A stretch of 64,000 bases of DNA. It comes from Certhia americana. Lineage: Eukaryota; Chordata; Aves; Passeriformes; Certhiidae. Positions 1 through 13,090 of the stretch are shown piece by piece. Made by a program: the position numbers and the translations under genes. The stretch spans positions 124,759,234 through 124,823,233 of the forward strand of contig CM031858.1 in assembly GCA_018697195.1 (NCBI GenBank). The letters are read 5' to 3'. The notes below the pieces were generated by a model. It made no database searches and was not told the DNA's origin. It worked only from the letters and a program-made list of their open reading frames with translations. The stretch's first letter is position 1; every line of letters begins with the position of its first letter.

Positions 1-1452
1 AAAAGGTTGCAGCAGGGCCCAGTTGATGCTGCTGTAAAACCCTTAACACTTGAAATGCTGGCCTTTAAGGTATAGATCTAACATCAGACTTCAAAGTAGT
101 CAGCCTCCCTTTAGCCTGGAAATGCATACAGGATTAACTGTTTAGAGATCCCAAGCTTATGCTGAGAAACAAGCCAAATTATTTTCAGATCAAATGAAGA
201 GGGTTTTTTGAGCACGTGACTATGCCACTCCATTTATTTCCAAAAATTCATGCAGTAGAGGCACAGTATTAGTCCAGTTCCTTCAGAGATTTTATTGATA
301 CTGAATGCCAAGATTGTCACCTTGACAAGAAATGGTGGCTGCATTCCACTTCTATAAAACTAAGGTGCCTCTAGCTAGGAAGGCTAGCTTTCATGAGTCG
401 GTGTGTGCTGCATTCTCCTGAGTTATATCTGCATAGGTTACATCTTGTTCAAACTAGCCTTAAGTTCCTCCTCCTGGATTTAGGTTGCAAAACATTATCA
501 GTGAAGAAGTGTCACAAAATAAATCTTACCTGGGAATGTTTTTCTTGTTTCATGTTGCTGAAATGTAGGAAATAAACTTCTGAAGCATTGCTTTAATTGA
601 AGCATTCTTTAAGTAACTATGCTCCTTAAGAAATGCTGCTTTAGTGAGTGACCTGCATGTGCTCTTTCGATGTTGCCATGCCATCCATCTTTCTTCAAGT
701 TACCCTCTGCATCCACTTGGAGATCACGCTGCTGAGGTCATAGGATATAATATTAATATGTCTATATATTTTTATCATCTTTTTCAGACATCGAGGTAAT
801 TGAAAGAGAGGGGAGTGGGAGGGTTTATCTTTAACCTTTGATCAGTTGGAATTCAGGGAAATGCTTTCTTTTAAACCTTACTGAGACTTGATATGCCAAG
901 ATGTTTATAAGCTGCATAGGATATATTATACTACTATGGCTAAGTTTGCAAAAATTGCCATTGCCATTTGCAGTCATAGTTTTTTCAGAACTATTGGATT
1001 TTAATCTTTCCGGTGATACCTCAAAGATAATTTGCAGCTAAGGACGATCTACTGGCTTGTTGCCTTTTGTGCTGTGGCCTGCTAGGTAAGTGTTTGGGAG
1101 GTTATTTTGCCCTGTGCATGTCATTTCCCCAAGTAGATCATTGTCCTTTTTCTGAGATATTTCATAAAGTTTTCCTGAAGCACTGAGAAAATTGTTTTTC
1201 AAGAGCCAAAGTACTGGAGTACCTGTGCAAATCTGTGGTGTTTAATGAGAATTATTGGAAGTTCCTATTCTTTGATGTAGCTTTAGAAAAGAATCTAAAA
1301 CTGAATGTGGTTTCAAGTTACCACATCAAATGATTTAACTGTAGAGTGTACTCATTGTGATGGATGATGACTCATTTCTTTATCATCACAGAATAAAATC
1401 TCAAACAACTGTTCTCTCAGACACACTACTGTTTGTCTCGCACCAGATATTA

Positions 1453-1479
1453 TTTTTTTTTTTTTTTTTTATTTTTTTT
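1453..1479. repeat. T-rich low-complexity tract
   Basis: Eighteen T, one A, then eight T, followed by CCCC. This is a simple homopolymer-type tract with no sign of a retrotransposon body next to it. Confidence 0.9.
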
Positions 1480-1965
1480 CCCCTTGCTTGCTGGATTGCT
1501 TCAATTAAGCACATACTTTTCTGCACTTCTCCTGGCTGGCTCTGAAGTGATTGTCTCTCTAGATCTATTGCCTTATTTCCTTGCTAGAGAAGCAATAATG
1601 CTAGAAATGAGTTTCTGTAGGAAAGAACCCTAGTGGAGTTAGGGAGATCTGGGTCTGTTCAGAATCAGCACATAGGTGCAAAACCCACTTGATGGAAAAA
1701 GAGTAATGAAAATATTTAACCTCAGTGTCCTTTCTACATTTTGGTGTGATGCTGCCTTGCTTTTACTGATGTTAATGAAGATCATTGGCTTTCCCCACAC
1801 CTCCTACTGAAGGCAGAACAGTTAACAGCAAATCCGTAGTTACTGCATCAAGGACATTGGCCAAACAATTCTGCCTGTCAAGTGTCTGCAAATTTGATGT
1901 ATCCTGAATATTGCTAGCATTCTAAAACATTTCCTTGTAAATTAAGTATTTGTATGAAAACAAAC

Positions 1966-1971
1966 AATAAA
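1966..1971 (+). terminator. Candidate polyadenylation signal 1 (AATAAA)
   Basis: AATAAA is followed within about 10-45 nt by T- and GT-rich sequence (TTGGATTTGGTGG, then GTGTTTTCGG), which is the expected layout of a cleavage site plus downstream element. It is the best-looking 3' end in the first 3.2 kb. Confidence 0.45.
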
Positions 1972-2630
1972 TTTTAAATTTTGGATTTGGTGGCACTGTT
2001 CTATAGTGTTTTCGGTTATGCATCTTAAAATGCAGTTAGGGTTTTTTTTTTTGTCACCAGTTTTTGGAGCTGTATTGCACTAACTGTAAATTACTGCCCC
2101 AGGTGACTTGTATTTCTATAACTTGATATTGGGCTGGCAAAGCAACATGATTAATGTCAACAAGAAACCTCCTGACTGCTGGATCTGACATGGGGCCTGC
2201 TAGTCAGTTCTACTGTGAAGAATGGCAGGGAACAATTGAAAATATAGGAGAGGGAATCCTCAGCTTTGACACAGCAGGGAGGAGGACCCCTGCTTTTTAG
2301 AGTTCCTTTCCCAGTAAAACTACATGGAATTAGATTTATGTACTTTGGAAGGCGGAAGGACTGAGTCAGCCTGGTTGGAATTTGAACTTTTGTGCTAGGG
2401 CGCTTCGATGATTCCAAGTCTGAGCTTACACTGCATCCCTTTTAACAGTATATCAGAGTTTAGTGCATTGGAGCAGTAAGTCTGCAACCTGTGGTTGCTA
2501 TGTGCAGGTCAGATTTTGGGTTTAGTGTGACTTCCATTCCCAATTTAAAGGTTAATTATTTTTTCTAATGATGTTTGTAATTGAGCATTTCAGAATCCAC
2601 TGTTTGATACTCTGTATGTATTCAGAGTTG

Positions 2631-2636
2631 AATAAA
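2631..2636 (+). terminator. Candidate polyadenylation signal 2 (AATAAA)
   Basis: An AATAAA hexamer lies in an AT-rich setting with a second hexamer-like CATAAAA about 12 nt later. The downstream GT-rich element is weaker than at 1966. It would be an alternative distal site if this is a 3' UTR. Confidence 0.3.
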
Positions 2637-3136
2637 ATTGATGCATAAAAGATGATATATGCAGTACATTTTCACATGCAACAGGGCTTTGTTTTTCATC
2701 TTGCAGCTATTAAATAAGCAAGCTGGAGCTCAGGTTGTGTCCCTTTGTTTCTGTGAGGACCCTAGATCAGGATTTCCCTTTAAAATGCAACAGCTCTCCA
2801 CCTCTCTCAGCTGCTTTTCCTATACCAAATCAAACATCGAACTTCTCATACCATGTTTAGCTTTATTTGGTAAGCACACAGTTTGCAACTTCGTATTTTT
2901 TACTCTCTACATAGCTTCTGTCAAAAAAAGAAAAAAATAAAAAAAACAAGCTGTGTGTTGTTTTTCAGGTGCTGAAATAGAGATTGTTCCTGAACATTTG
3001 ACCTCTCTGTGTTCAGGATGGTGAAAGGAATATCGTATTAATGCATGTAATATTAATTTAATGCCAGCTTTGCCTTGAAGTAATGTTTCGTGGTTCCATG
3101 CTGAGGTGTGTGCCCTCTGGCACAGTTGTAATTATG

Positions 3137-3142
3137 AATAAA
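3137..3142 (+). terminator. Candidate polyadenylation signal 3 (AATAAA)
   Basis: AATAAA is preceded by TGTAATTATG and followed after about 20 nt by GCAGTTGTATT and then T-rich sequence. It would be the most distal of the three spaced candidates. Confidence 0.35.
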
Positions 3143-3200
3143 ACATGGTACAGAATGCAGTTGTATTAAAAAAGTGCAGCAGATTTTTTTTTGGCAAGTG

Positions 3201-6200
3201 AAGTAGGAGAAATCAAGGTGTTGCTAAAGCTGGGGCTGCTTGGACACAAACATCACCAGCCTTGTGACATGGAAAGCTTTTCTGAAAGCTTGGTCAGGTC
3301 TGTGTTTGCTGTCTGCCAAGAAGCAGACACTCATCCTCTGTTAGTGTGTGGCTTTGTCCTGGGCATCATCCCAAGGGACAAAAGGCAAGTGCACCAGGCG
3401 TCCAGTGTTCTCCCCAGGGAAGAAGGTCATTGTTTTGAGCTTGCTGTTATTTGGTTTGCACCCTTCTTTGACTATTGTGGGGCAAGGTATGACAGTGCTG
3501 AGGATTAGGTGTTTATTAAACTGTCATGAGAAGTGGTTTATGTTCAGCTTTTCAAATTTGACACCAAGTTGTCCCTTACCTTTTAACAGAGATGACACCT
3601 TATGTGGGTGATAAGGATAATGGGCTCAGTATTGACAGATTTTGTGTCAAGTCTGCACTAATCTTGCTCCTTGACAGTTTTAGCAGAGTTGGTGATTGAT
3701 GTGGTTGATTTGTTGGTATCCTGTATTTTGCTGTTATCAGCCAAAAGCAAGGGGCACAGATGCAATTTCTGATTTAAGTCCTTTTTATGATGTTTGCTGG
3801 CTTAGCTGCCAGTGCTAATAAGCTACTTTACTCTTAAGCTTTATCAGTTTGCTACTGTTGTTAAAGCCAAGGAAAGTACAAATCAGCCTTGTCACATCAT
3901 TACCATGTAAAACAAATACTGGAGTTGGCACAGATACTGTAAAAAGGGCAACTCTGCTGTTACTTGGGTCTAGCTTGTTTAGAAGTTACTGTACTCAGAC
4001 CTCTTGTTTTAGAATAACAGAAATTGTTTGCTGAAAATTTATCTATGCCAAGTTTCTCATGTAGTTGTAACCATTCTTTTTTTTTGTTTCCAGCAAAGTG
4101 TAAAACAATTATGAGCACTTTTTCTAGTTATTTTCTTTGACTTGTTTTCAGAACTTCTTTGGCTTCCTTACTAAGTATATAAAGTCAAATGATGTATTGT
4201 TCTGAAATACTGCTTGAACCACATACTCTTTGAACTTGAAAACTGACATTTGGATCTAATTTTTTCACCTTGCAAAAGGGAACTGCAAATAATTGCTCAG
4301 TTTAAGAAAAAAACAACCACCAACAAAAAAATCCACAACACAACAACTGCCCCCTAGGATTAGGAATTTTTGCTCATGTTCTTGAATATCATGGGCACTA
4401 TCTGCCTGTTAGTAACTCCTATCCAAAGGGATGAGGAGGCAAAGAAGATTGTTTTCCAGGTTATTTCTGCAGCTGAAGAAAACCTGACTGTCTAAAACTG
4501 TTGCTGGGAGAAACAATGAAGATCTTCCATCCAGATGCTAGTAGAACTTTGCACACCCCCAGTGCTCATCGCCATTTCCATGGGCTGTTTCTGGAATCAC
4601 AAGAGAGACCAGAGGACTTGAGGTGTCCTGTAGCCCTTGCAGAGTCAAGGTGCAGACATTTCAACTTGTTCAGTGTATGTTTGGACAAAGAAAAGGTGCT
4701 GCTTTCCAGTGCAATCAGTCAAAGCCAAAGTAACTGCATCCAGGTTCAGAGTTAGTTTAGATCAGGAGCTCACTCCTGAAGCAGAGCTCTCCATCACCCC
4801 CATTTACCCATCTGTAGTTTTATTGCAGAGCTCCTGAACACTTCATTGTATTTCTTCTGGACAAGGCTAATTGAAGACATAATTCAGGAGTGTTCCTGAT
4901 ATGTTCCAAACACAAATGGTTCCCTGTCTGTAGGACCAAATTAAAGCTAATTAAAGGAAAATTCCCTTGAAGTGTGCATAGACTGGACAGCTGTTTACAC
5001 ATCTGCTTTCATGGCATCACAGAACTAACAGGCATAGGCAAACGGTGCTACTCTAGAGCTGTGCTGATTTTTATTATATCAACCCTACTAAATACCAAAA
5101 TGAGGACATAGAATTTCTTAACTTCCAAAAAAGTTACTGAAAAAAAACAATTTACAAAACATGGTAACTACTGGCAGATTTTCCTATCAAAATTCTTTAG
5201 CAGTGTGATGTTGCACAGGCTGGGAGAGAGAGGAATATTCATCTTCCTGCTGATGAAGCAGTACCTGCAATCTTGCATGTCCTCATTTATTTTGTCTTGC
5301 TTCAGTATCCTCCTGTGGCTTAGGGTTTTTTTCTAATGAAGCTGAAAGCAACAAACTGTCTTTAAATGTTAAAATCTTTATATTTCATTTTAGAACGGCT
5401 CTGGTGCAGCACAGTTTTTTTACTGGAAGTAGTGACTCAGATGGGGGGAGCCACAGTGGTGATAGCAGGACTAGTTTTAAGTTCTGGATGTGTTTTTTTG
5501 TGGCCTATTTCTAACATGGTGCAGGGGAAGAACTCACAACCACTCTATCCTAGAGCTTTTCAGGAAGCTATTCATGGAGACTTGTAATGCCTCTGCTCTC
5601 ATGGGGACTTCCAATACCCCTCTGAAAAGCATTAGGGATCAAATTGTTTGCTTATGCTTGCTGAGCATATTGCTGAAGAAGGCTGTCAGGGCAACAGCTA
5701 TTGCCACAATGGAAACCCTCACTTAGCCCTTTTCTGCAGCTGTACAGTGAATACTTCTTGGAATTGCATTGACTGAACATGGGATCCAATAGTGATATTT
5801 CCTTGTGCTCCGCATGGTAATTGTGGTTGAGAGAGAGCAGCACAAGCAATGTCCAGGTGAGTCACCCACGCACAAGGAGCTGTCTGGGGTGGCCTCAGTG
5901 CCTGTTCTGTGTTTTGTCTGTAACAAATCAGTTTGGGGAAGGTGGACAGAAGTGATTGCAAAATTATTTGCAGGCACAGAGCTAAAGCTGATGAAACTTG
6001 GCAGCTCTTTAGGCCTCTGATTGGACCTGCCTAGAACCCTTTTTTCATTTTATTTTTTTTAATAGATCTCTCAAAGGAAAGCGGAATAACCTTTGGCACT
6101 TATGTCTTGTCCCTTGGCTAAAGTACCATTTCTCAAACTAAGTCATTTCCTTCTTATTCTGGGAGTTGCAAGGTTGGGTCCTAGAAAGGACAACAAATTA

Positions 6201-9044
6201 TAAGGTATTTTGACAAATTGTCCCTTAACACAAGGAAGTGCATTGATATAGTGCAGAACTTGTTCAGAAACCTTCTACTGTCTCTCTGTCACGTTAATTG
6301 CTCACAATAACACTGATTGTAATCTTTCTTCAGTCTGATTAAATCTTCATCACGCTTGTACAAGCTACATTTTGACAGGCAATCATTAATGTTTATGAAG
6401 CACGTTGAGAATGAAAAGGATGACTGGTAATGTGAGAAGCTAAGCTGTACTTGATTGTTCTTGTGCCCAGTTGCTCAAAGTACAATTGTGTGTGCTCATA
6501 ACAAGGGTTAGCTTGGAAACCAGCCATCTAATTGTTCTGGTGCCCCAAAAATCACTAATCAAACTCTCATTGATCATGCAAAGTGGTAAACTTCATCAAG
6601 TAGGTTTCATAGACATATTTTAAACAAGTTGGGCACCTTCCAGAGATCACATTCATTGTTCTGTGATAATGCAAAGCAGGCAGCAATTACACCTCCCTGA
6701 TGGAGGGTGGAATGCCTACAGCTGTAGGAAGCAAGTTGTCACCTTTTGCCAGGCAAGGAGAGTGCAGTTGGGAGGAAGGGGGGAAAGGGATGGCTTTGGG
6801 GTGCAGGATTCAAAACAGAGTCTGGGTTTGTTCCCACTTGCACAGTATAAATGGACACAATTTAAAGATAACATCCTCCCCTACAGCTGTCTTCCTTTTT
6901 TTTTAATAGCTATTTGCAATTTGTCACAAAGTGTTTCAGTCAGGGAACTGATGAGGTGCCCTTTCCATTTAATTTTTTTCCCCAGCTGATGTGTCCCATC
7001 TGTTAGGTGTGACTCAAAGGGGCAAACAGATGTTGAGTTAATTGTGGAAGTGTCTGTTAGCCACCAGGATTAAAAGTGTTTGCCCTCCAAAGATGCTGGG
7101 CTAGGGTGAAGCTTGGATTAAGCAGGACAAACAGTATTTTTGGTTCTCTCGAATGGACCTGATGCAAATATGGGGGATGAATTTCAATCCTATTGATTGT
7201 GGCAGTTTGTGGGTGTCCTGCTGCTGCTCTCTTTCCAAGGAAGAGTGGTCTGGGGTTTTATGAGGTTCCGAGTTCCTATGTCACAGCCCTTGCCCTCCAG
7301 AGGCACACCCAGTTAAGACTCAGTGGCTGAGTTTAGTTATGCAGCTCTGGATGTGACAGTGGTGGATCTTTATGCCTGCATGAAAAGAACATTTTCGTTA
7401 TCAACATCTTTTTAAAGTTGTTCTGTGATTCTTACATAAGCCAGTGAAGGGTGGCTGTCACTGTAAAGCAACAGCCAGGGCAGCACATACACAGAGACAT
7501 TCTGAAAACAACCAGCCCCATTTTGAGAGGTTTCACTTTGTAATGGAATTGGAACACTCCAGTTAGTCTGGTCATGAACAGTCTTACACAAATTTACCAT
7601 TCTTATCAGCTACTCTTGATAACTGACAAATCCAAAGCAAATATTTAATCCTGGATCATTCATTTCAACTTCATAAAATGCAAGATCTTTAATTTGAAGA
7701 GGCTTAGTCAAATGTTTCATTAAATCTGGCAAGTTTGTAGGTCCTGATTTTTCAAAGCACTCCAGTTTTACCTTAATTGTCTTCAAACATCCAGGTCTTA
7801 ATTTATGTAAGTATCTGAGGGGCTGATGAGTGATACTCATCACTGAGGATGCTGATAATGGCCAGTCTGAAAGAAATTTACTGCATAGCCTTAAATGCTG
7901 AACTCCTATTGAAATATTTACTACCTCAAGTCACACATAGTCTTGGGGAATTGCTTGATGGTCCTAAGAGTTTGCAAACACTTTAATAGAGTACAGAGAA
8001 AAAAAAATCTAGTCCAAATGATAGTTACAGGAATTAATCAAAGGATGCAGGGAAGACCTTCACTCTCCAAATGCTTTTTAACTAGACTGGCTGTTAGACC
8101 TTAGGCTGAGCATCCTATTTCTAGCTCATAGCAATCCATAAAAAATAATTTAGGAATTGTGAAGAAATTATCTAACTTTATTTTTGCAAAGATGGATGCT
8201 ACATTCTTTTGTTTTTCTTTGAAAGTTGATGGGTTTGTGTAGTTCTTTTAGGTAGGCATTTTCTTTATTTGTGAAATGTCTTGAATGGAAATTCCAGTCA
8301 TCTTCAGCCACACAGCACCTTTCATTAGAAAGAACTTGCCTATTGTTTGCTTTTGTGCAAAATATTCAATCAGATAGTTTTGCATAGATGATGTGTTCTT
8401 TAGATTGGTACAAAGAATTCTCAAATTAAATTTTCATTAAATAGCTGTATTGGATAGCATTTTGGAAAAAGAGATGGAGGGAAAGAAAAACAGTGTTTGC
8501 AATTAAATTACAATGTGTTTAGAATGACAGATAGCCTTCTTTTTAAGTTGCTTTTGGAGTTAATTTTAATTGAACAATTAATTATTTTTTCAGAGATAAA
8601 TATCTTCCTGAAATCCCACTCTATTCCTTTATAAGCATCTCCTCAGAGCCCACCTCTTTTAGATCCTCATCAAGAAGTGAAGTAGGAAGAGTAGCTTTGA
8701 TTTGCAGGAATCTGCATGGACCCAGCTATAAGTGTCTAGATGAAGAAGCAAGAGCCTTTGCAAGTCCTTTGTCCTTCACCTTTCTTTTATAAATTACCAT
8801 GGTGAAATTACAAAAAAGTTCATTTATCTTTACTTTTTTACCAAGTGCCAGTATTGATTTTAAAGCTCCCCATGTTGTGGAATCGCACTGTTGTGATCCT
8901 CTGTGCAGTGCTGTCTCCATACTCTCCAGTCCCTGAGCTGCTGTTGCTTCCAGGGAAATATCCATGGCACATCCCATGTCACTCCCATGCTTGTATCCAT
9001 GCAACTGCCTTTGGCTACTGCTGAAGAGTGTGGTGCACCTTCAG
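3201..9044. other. Unique non-coding stretch, no gene recognised
   Basis: No family-recognisable exon, RNA gene or transposon was seen. It includes an A/C-rich low-complexity patch near 4305-4345, a homeodomain-core-rich patch at about 6290-6620, and a minus-strand frame at 7412-7866 that is open apart from one stop and begins just after an acceptor-like site (see findings). Otherwise it looks like ordinary avian intergenic DNA. Confidence 0.6.
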
Positions 9045-9102
9045 CTGCCCCTCTCAGGACTTGTGCTCCAGACCCTCCACCAGCTTTATTGCCCTTCTTT
9101 AA
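9045..9102 (-). mobile_element. CR1 LINE fragment (ORF2 3' region)
   Basis: The piece reading GGACTTGTGCTCCAGACCCT, then CACCAGCTTTATTGCCCTTCTT, matches the antisense of the CR1 ORF2 3' region. The same segment is present in the longer copy near 18.53 kb. About 60 bp survives with neither a 3' tail nor a 5' body, so it is a decayed relic and the edges are approximate. Confidence 0.65.
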
Positions 9103-11431
9103 AAACACAACTAGTTCAAACGGTGTCTCTTCTCTGTATTTAATTATCTTATTTAATATACACATTCATATTCTTAAATAAAAGTGATCCTCTGAGAAAC
9201 AAAACATCTTTTTGGTGTCCCCATGTCTGTCTCTTGAATGGTGTTTAAATCCTTGACAGAAATTTTCACAGAGTTTGATTTTTCTGTCCCTAAAACCTTT
9301 GTGTGGTTGTCATTCTTTCTAAGTGTTAGCTGGACGGTTATTTCTGACTGCTGCTGCTAAGATGGAAATGAAGAACAAAAATTCCATGTGTTTCTCTGAG
9401 TTGTGCCAGCAGGAGAGTCATCAAAGCTTCTTCCTTCTGGAAAGAGGCCAGGCGTTCTAACAAAAAATAAACTTAAATAAAAAGAAGAAAGTGAAAGCAT
9501 GCAGGCAACAGTTTTAGTAAAGGAAAAAGAATCTGCTTGCACATACGGGGAGGACTGAAAGAATTACATTTAATTAGCACTGGAGAATGTGGCTGCTACT
9601 CTTAATTTATAATGATGTATATGAAACATTCACAACCTCTTCCCTTAACACAGACATTCTCTTTTCCACGCAATCAAAGGCATGTGCAAGATTTATGTCA
9701 GCACTGGATTGCATCTCACCCAGGTTCTCTATGCTCACCTCATCCATTTCACACATCTGCTTTAAAACATGATAAACTTAACCCAGGAGCTGCTTATACT
9801 TTATTAATCATTATAAAAGAACCCCCTTTCACATGAAGGGAGCTAGGGCTCAGTCCAGATGCTTGATTTCAGATGTTTGTGGGTACCTCCCTTGGTCTTT
9901 TCTGCTGGCCAGGTGGGTGGGTGACTTACAGCTCCCACATGGTCTCAGCCAGTCCCATCTGGGTGTTTGAAGAAGTGACATACTGAATTGATTCCATAGG
10001 ATGAAGCTTGGCTTGATCCCACAGCAACAGGACCTTGAGAAAGGCCTGGGAAAGGTTTTTGCCAGCTAAGGGCTGGTACGTACAGTGGGGCTCCCTCCTG
10101 TTTCCTGAGGGAAACAAGGGTTTGTTAGTACAAAGGGAAGCATGGGAAAGCCATTCTACTCTTGCCTTCACAAATCCAGAGAACTCCAGGCTTTTTTAGC
10201 TACTTGGGCCAAACAGTAAGACTTATCCATTATCCTTATTCTTCATTTCACAAAACAGTATGGTATAACAACTCTCACGTGTGTATGAGTTAGGCGTGGC
10301 AAACAGCGCCACTGGAAATCAGGCAATGCTATGTCTGCCAAGGAAATCCTCAGATTGGAATCCAATTCTTTAGATCAGAACTTCTTTAGAAGTGGCTGTT
10401 GCTTATGATAAGATTCTTAACACTGATGTGAAGAAAATATCAGTGTCTTATTGTGAGCAAAGCTGTAGTATTTACCTTTGGTAGATCCATAGAGTAGAAA
10501 AATTAAAGGGAGTCAGGCGTTAAGCAAAGGATCAGTGAAACAAACTGGTGCTGACATACACAGATAATGTCAACTGATAGCTTTTTGGCATTATATATTG
10601 TTTTATAATTAGGTAATTAAAGCAAGTCTCTACAAACTTTAGTTTTCAGGAAGCTGTAAAGATACATGCAGCTGTAAAGTTATATTTAGTCATTAATTTC
10701 TTGTCAAGTCTGTCATACTTTCTCATAAAATGTCTAATAAAGAAGCTTAAACATGCACAGTCTCATATATTTCTTCTAGAAACTGAGGTATGTAACAGTG
10801 CAGTCCTAGAATACCGAAGTACAATATTAAAAATATATATAACTCTTTGCTCTTCATTCCTTTTCAAGTCGAAGTTGTTATTACAGCTTTCATATTTTAA
10901 AGGCAGAAAAGCCCTTAAGTCCCTCCAGAAGCCAGTCCCACTGACTTTGCTGAAATTGTGCAAAAAAATGTCAAGCTTTTTAAGCAGGTTCTCTAGACTG
11001 AGAACTAAAACTGCTGGTTGCTGTTCTATTGCCAGAAAACAAATCCCAAGACTTCACAGGAAAAAGAGATGTTACTTGCACCAGCACAGGGTCTTTGTTC
11101 TAGGTCCTGTAGATCCAAATATTGTACACAATATACAGATAGCTCATGACAGACATGGAGGAGCTGAGGAGGAATGAAGGCACAACAGCAGACGTATAGT
11201 AAAAAACAATCAGAATAAAAGCCTATGGAACAGGCTTAAACCCAGGATATCAGTTTAACTCTCAATTGCACTTGGAATGAAATTTTGTATCTGTAGCCTG
11301 AATTTTAGTTTTGGTTCTATATATCTGGATTTTCAGTTATCTGTCCAGTGGACCCAGGTTCTTTTAAAAATATCCAAACTAACTTGCAAAAAACTTTCTG
11401 CATATTTTCAGGGACTAATGGTGATGGGTTC

Positions 11432-11477
11432 TTTGCACACTACTTTTAGTTTCATTTGCACACTACTTTTAGTTTCA
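11432..11477. repeat. Perfect 2 x 23 bp tandem duplication
   Basis: The unit running from TTTGCACACT to TTAGTTTCA occurs twice back to back with no mismatch (11432-11454 and 11455-11477). Complete identity implies a recent slippage or duplication event, or a polymorphic site. Confidence 0.95.
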
Positions 11478-11583
11478 CTTGACTAATATTTCTCACAGAA
11501 TCAGGCACCACAAATTTTACAGAAAGACAGAAATCTATCATGGACATCTTTTGTGCTGGGCATTTCTTTCCTTCTGACAATAG

Positions 11584-11617
11584 ACTAAATAATGATAAAC
11601 TAAATAATAAACTAAAT
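11584..11617. repeat. Short imperfect ACTAAATAAT repeat
   Basis: Three imperfect copies of ACTAAATAAT(GAT)AA lie in tandem. It is an AT-rich minisatellite-like patch only about 34 bp long. Confidence 0.7.
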
Positions 11618-13090
11618 GGAGGAATTAATGTAAAACTAAACTGTTTAAAAAACCCCTGACAAATCATGGATGCAAAAAGGGCTGAACTAACTGTTACGAA
11701 AATTTCCTCAGTTTTGAGTTGTGGGTTTCTTGGCAGGGTGAAGATTGTTGCTGAACAGTCGGTACTGCAACAGACAGACCCCTTCACAAACATGGAAGTT
11801 TCTGCAGCCACATGCTTGGTCTATTAGAAGTGCTCAGCTATCCAGCACATACATGTTTGATCACAATGCATTTGAGTGCTCACTGCAGTAAAAACTGTAG
11901 AATTTCTAAGGGCATGTTCATTACTAATCTAACCTGAACTTGCCCTGTTTGCAGCTGCTAACACCCGAAAGAATTGTGACACAGAAAAATGAAACAAAAT
12001 GGGTAAGACATAGGAAAACTGAGTGCTGCCAATATCAATTGCTTTGCATCTTGCTTTACACAAGCAGTTTCCCTTCACTGGGAAAATACTTCTGGCAATT
12101 AAATGAACCTTAAGGTGCTTTGGGGGCTGGCACAATTTTACTTCCTTTGTTTCTCTCATGCTTTATTTATGATCTGCCAAGTGCTTGTAAAAGAAAAGCC
12201 AGGGCTCACTCTCAGCATTTCACAAGGCTTTTTAATTATTGGAGCAAAACTTGAACCTTACTAGCATGCTTTTCTCTTTGAATTTTAGGTACAGTACCAT
12301 AAGAAAAGCAAAATAAGCTGAAATACTGGTGTCTGAAATGTTTTTCTCTTCCTAACTGTGTTGTTATAAAGATACATCAACAGTGACCAGGGGCTGTGGT
12401 CATCATCACATCTGGGTGAAGGCTGCAGTTTCCCCAGTGCACGTCTTAACCATTTGCATAAAGGTATTACAGTTATTGGAGCTTCCAGTGTACAATTCTT
12501 TACAAACAACTGGTCATGTTTGTTCCACTGCAAACTCTGTCAGAACCTCAGTTTCAATGTTATGACTTATCTTCTAAATTAGACAACACAACAGCGAGTT
12601 TAAAATCCTCTGCCCTTTGTATGCACCTCTATTGTCTGTTAATCATCTTCTCTCCATCCCAAAGGACAGTATGTGTTCTGCTGAGGAGATAAAAATTCGG
12701 TTTTAACAAGGTTTAGATTGTCTTTTGTCAAAAGGAGATGTGAAGAGATTTGGAAAACATTTTCATTATAGGCAAGAGAAGTCACAAATTGCCTTAATGG
12801 TTATGTCTTGATATTTCAGCTTTTAGGTAGCCAGAATTGGAATTCAAAGCTGGTTTGCTTGCCAGCTTCCATCTCCCAGTGATGGAATAGATTTGCTGTA
12901 GCTACTGGAAGGAAAGAACTTGAGGTTTATCATGTATTTTGACACTGGTACTGGCATGCTCTACAGAATAAATACCAAACTCTCAGCAAGGGATCTAAAA
13001 GTGCATTTGGAGATCCAAGCCCTTACCTGTGTCTTTGGTGACACTTCTTTTATCTGTTTTAATCCACTCACCCCAGAGACAGTTGAAACA

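Larger units (their letters stand above)
1..3200 (+). other. Possible 3' UTR / 3' flank of an upstream plus-strand gene (ZBTB10 by synteny)
   Basis: No coding exon is visible. The DNA is AT-rich, stop-dense in all frames and nearly free of recognisable repeats. It contains three plus-strand AATAAA hexamers at 1966, 2631 and 3137, the first followed by a G/T-rich stretch, as expected for tandem alternative polyadenylation of a long 3' UTR. ZNF704 at the far right runs on the minus strand, and in other amniotes its tail-to-tail neighbour is ZBTB10. That makes ZBTB10 the natural candidate, but I infer this from remembered gene order only. It could equally be intergenic flank. A CTAG/GTAAGT donor-like string at 1082-1091 and a TTTTTCAG acceptor-like string at 780-787 also occur here and are not interpreted. 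Confidence 0.35.
9103..13090. other. Unique non-coding stretch, no gene recognised
   Basis: AT-rich DNA with a 2 x 23 bp perfect tandem duplication at 11432 and a short ACTAAATAAT-type repeat at 11584-11617. A 158-codon plus-strand frame at 10701-11177 is present but low-complexity in its composition and unlike any family I know. Nothing else is supportable. Confidence 0.6.

Noticed and set aside
788..1085. Plus-strand segment between TTTTTCAG and CTAG/GTAAGTG
   Set aside because: AT-rich, stop-filled and lying in probable 3' UTR; splice-like strings of this quality recur by chance and nothing else supports an exon.
10701..11177. 158-codon plus-strand frame
   Set aside because: Its composition follows the AT-rich DNA (Leu/Lys/Ser-rich), it starts without a meaningful ATG context, and it shows no domain.
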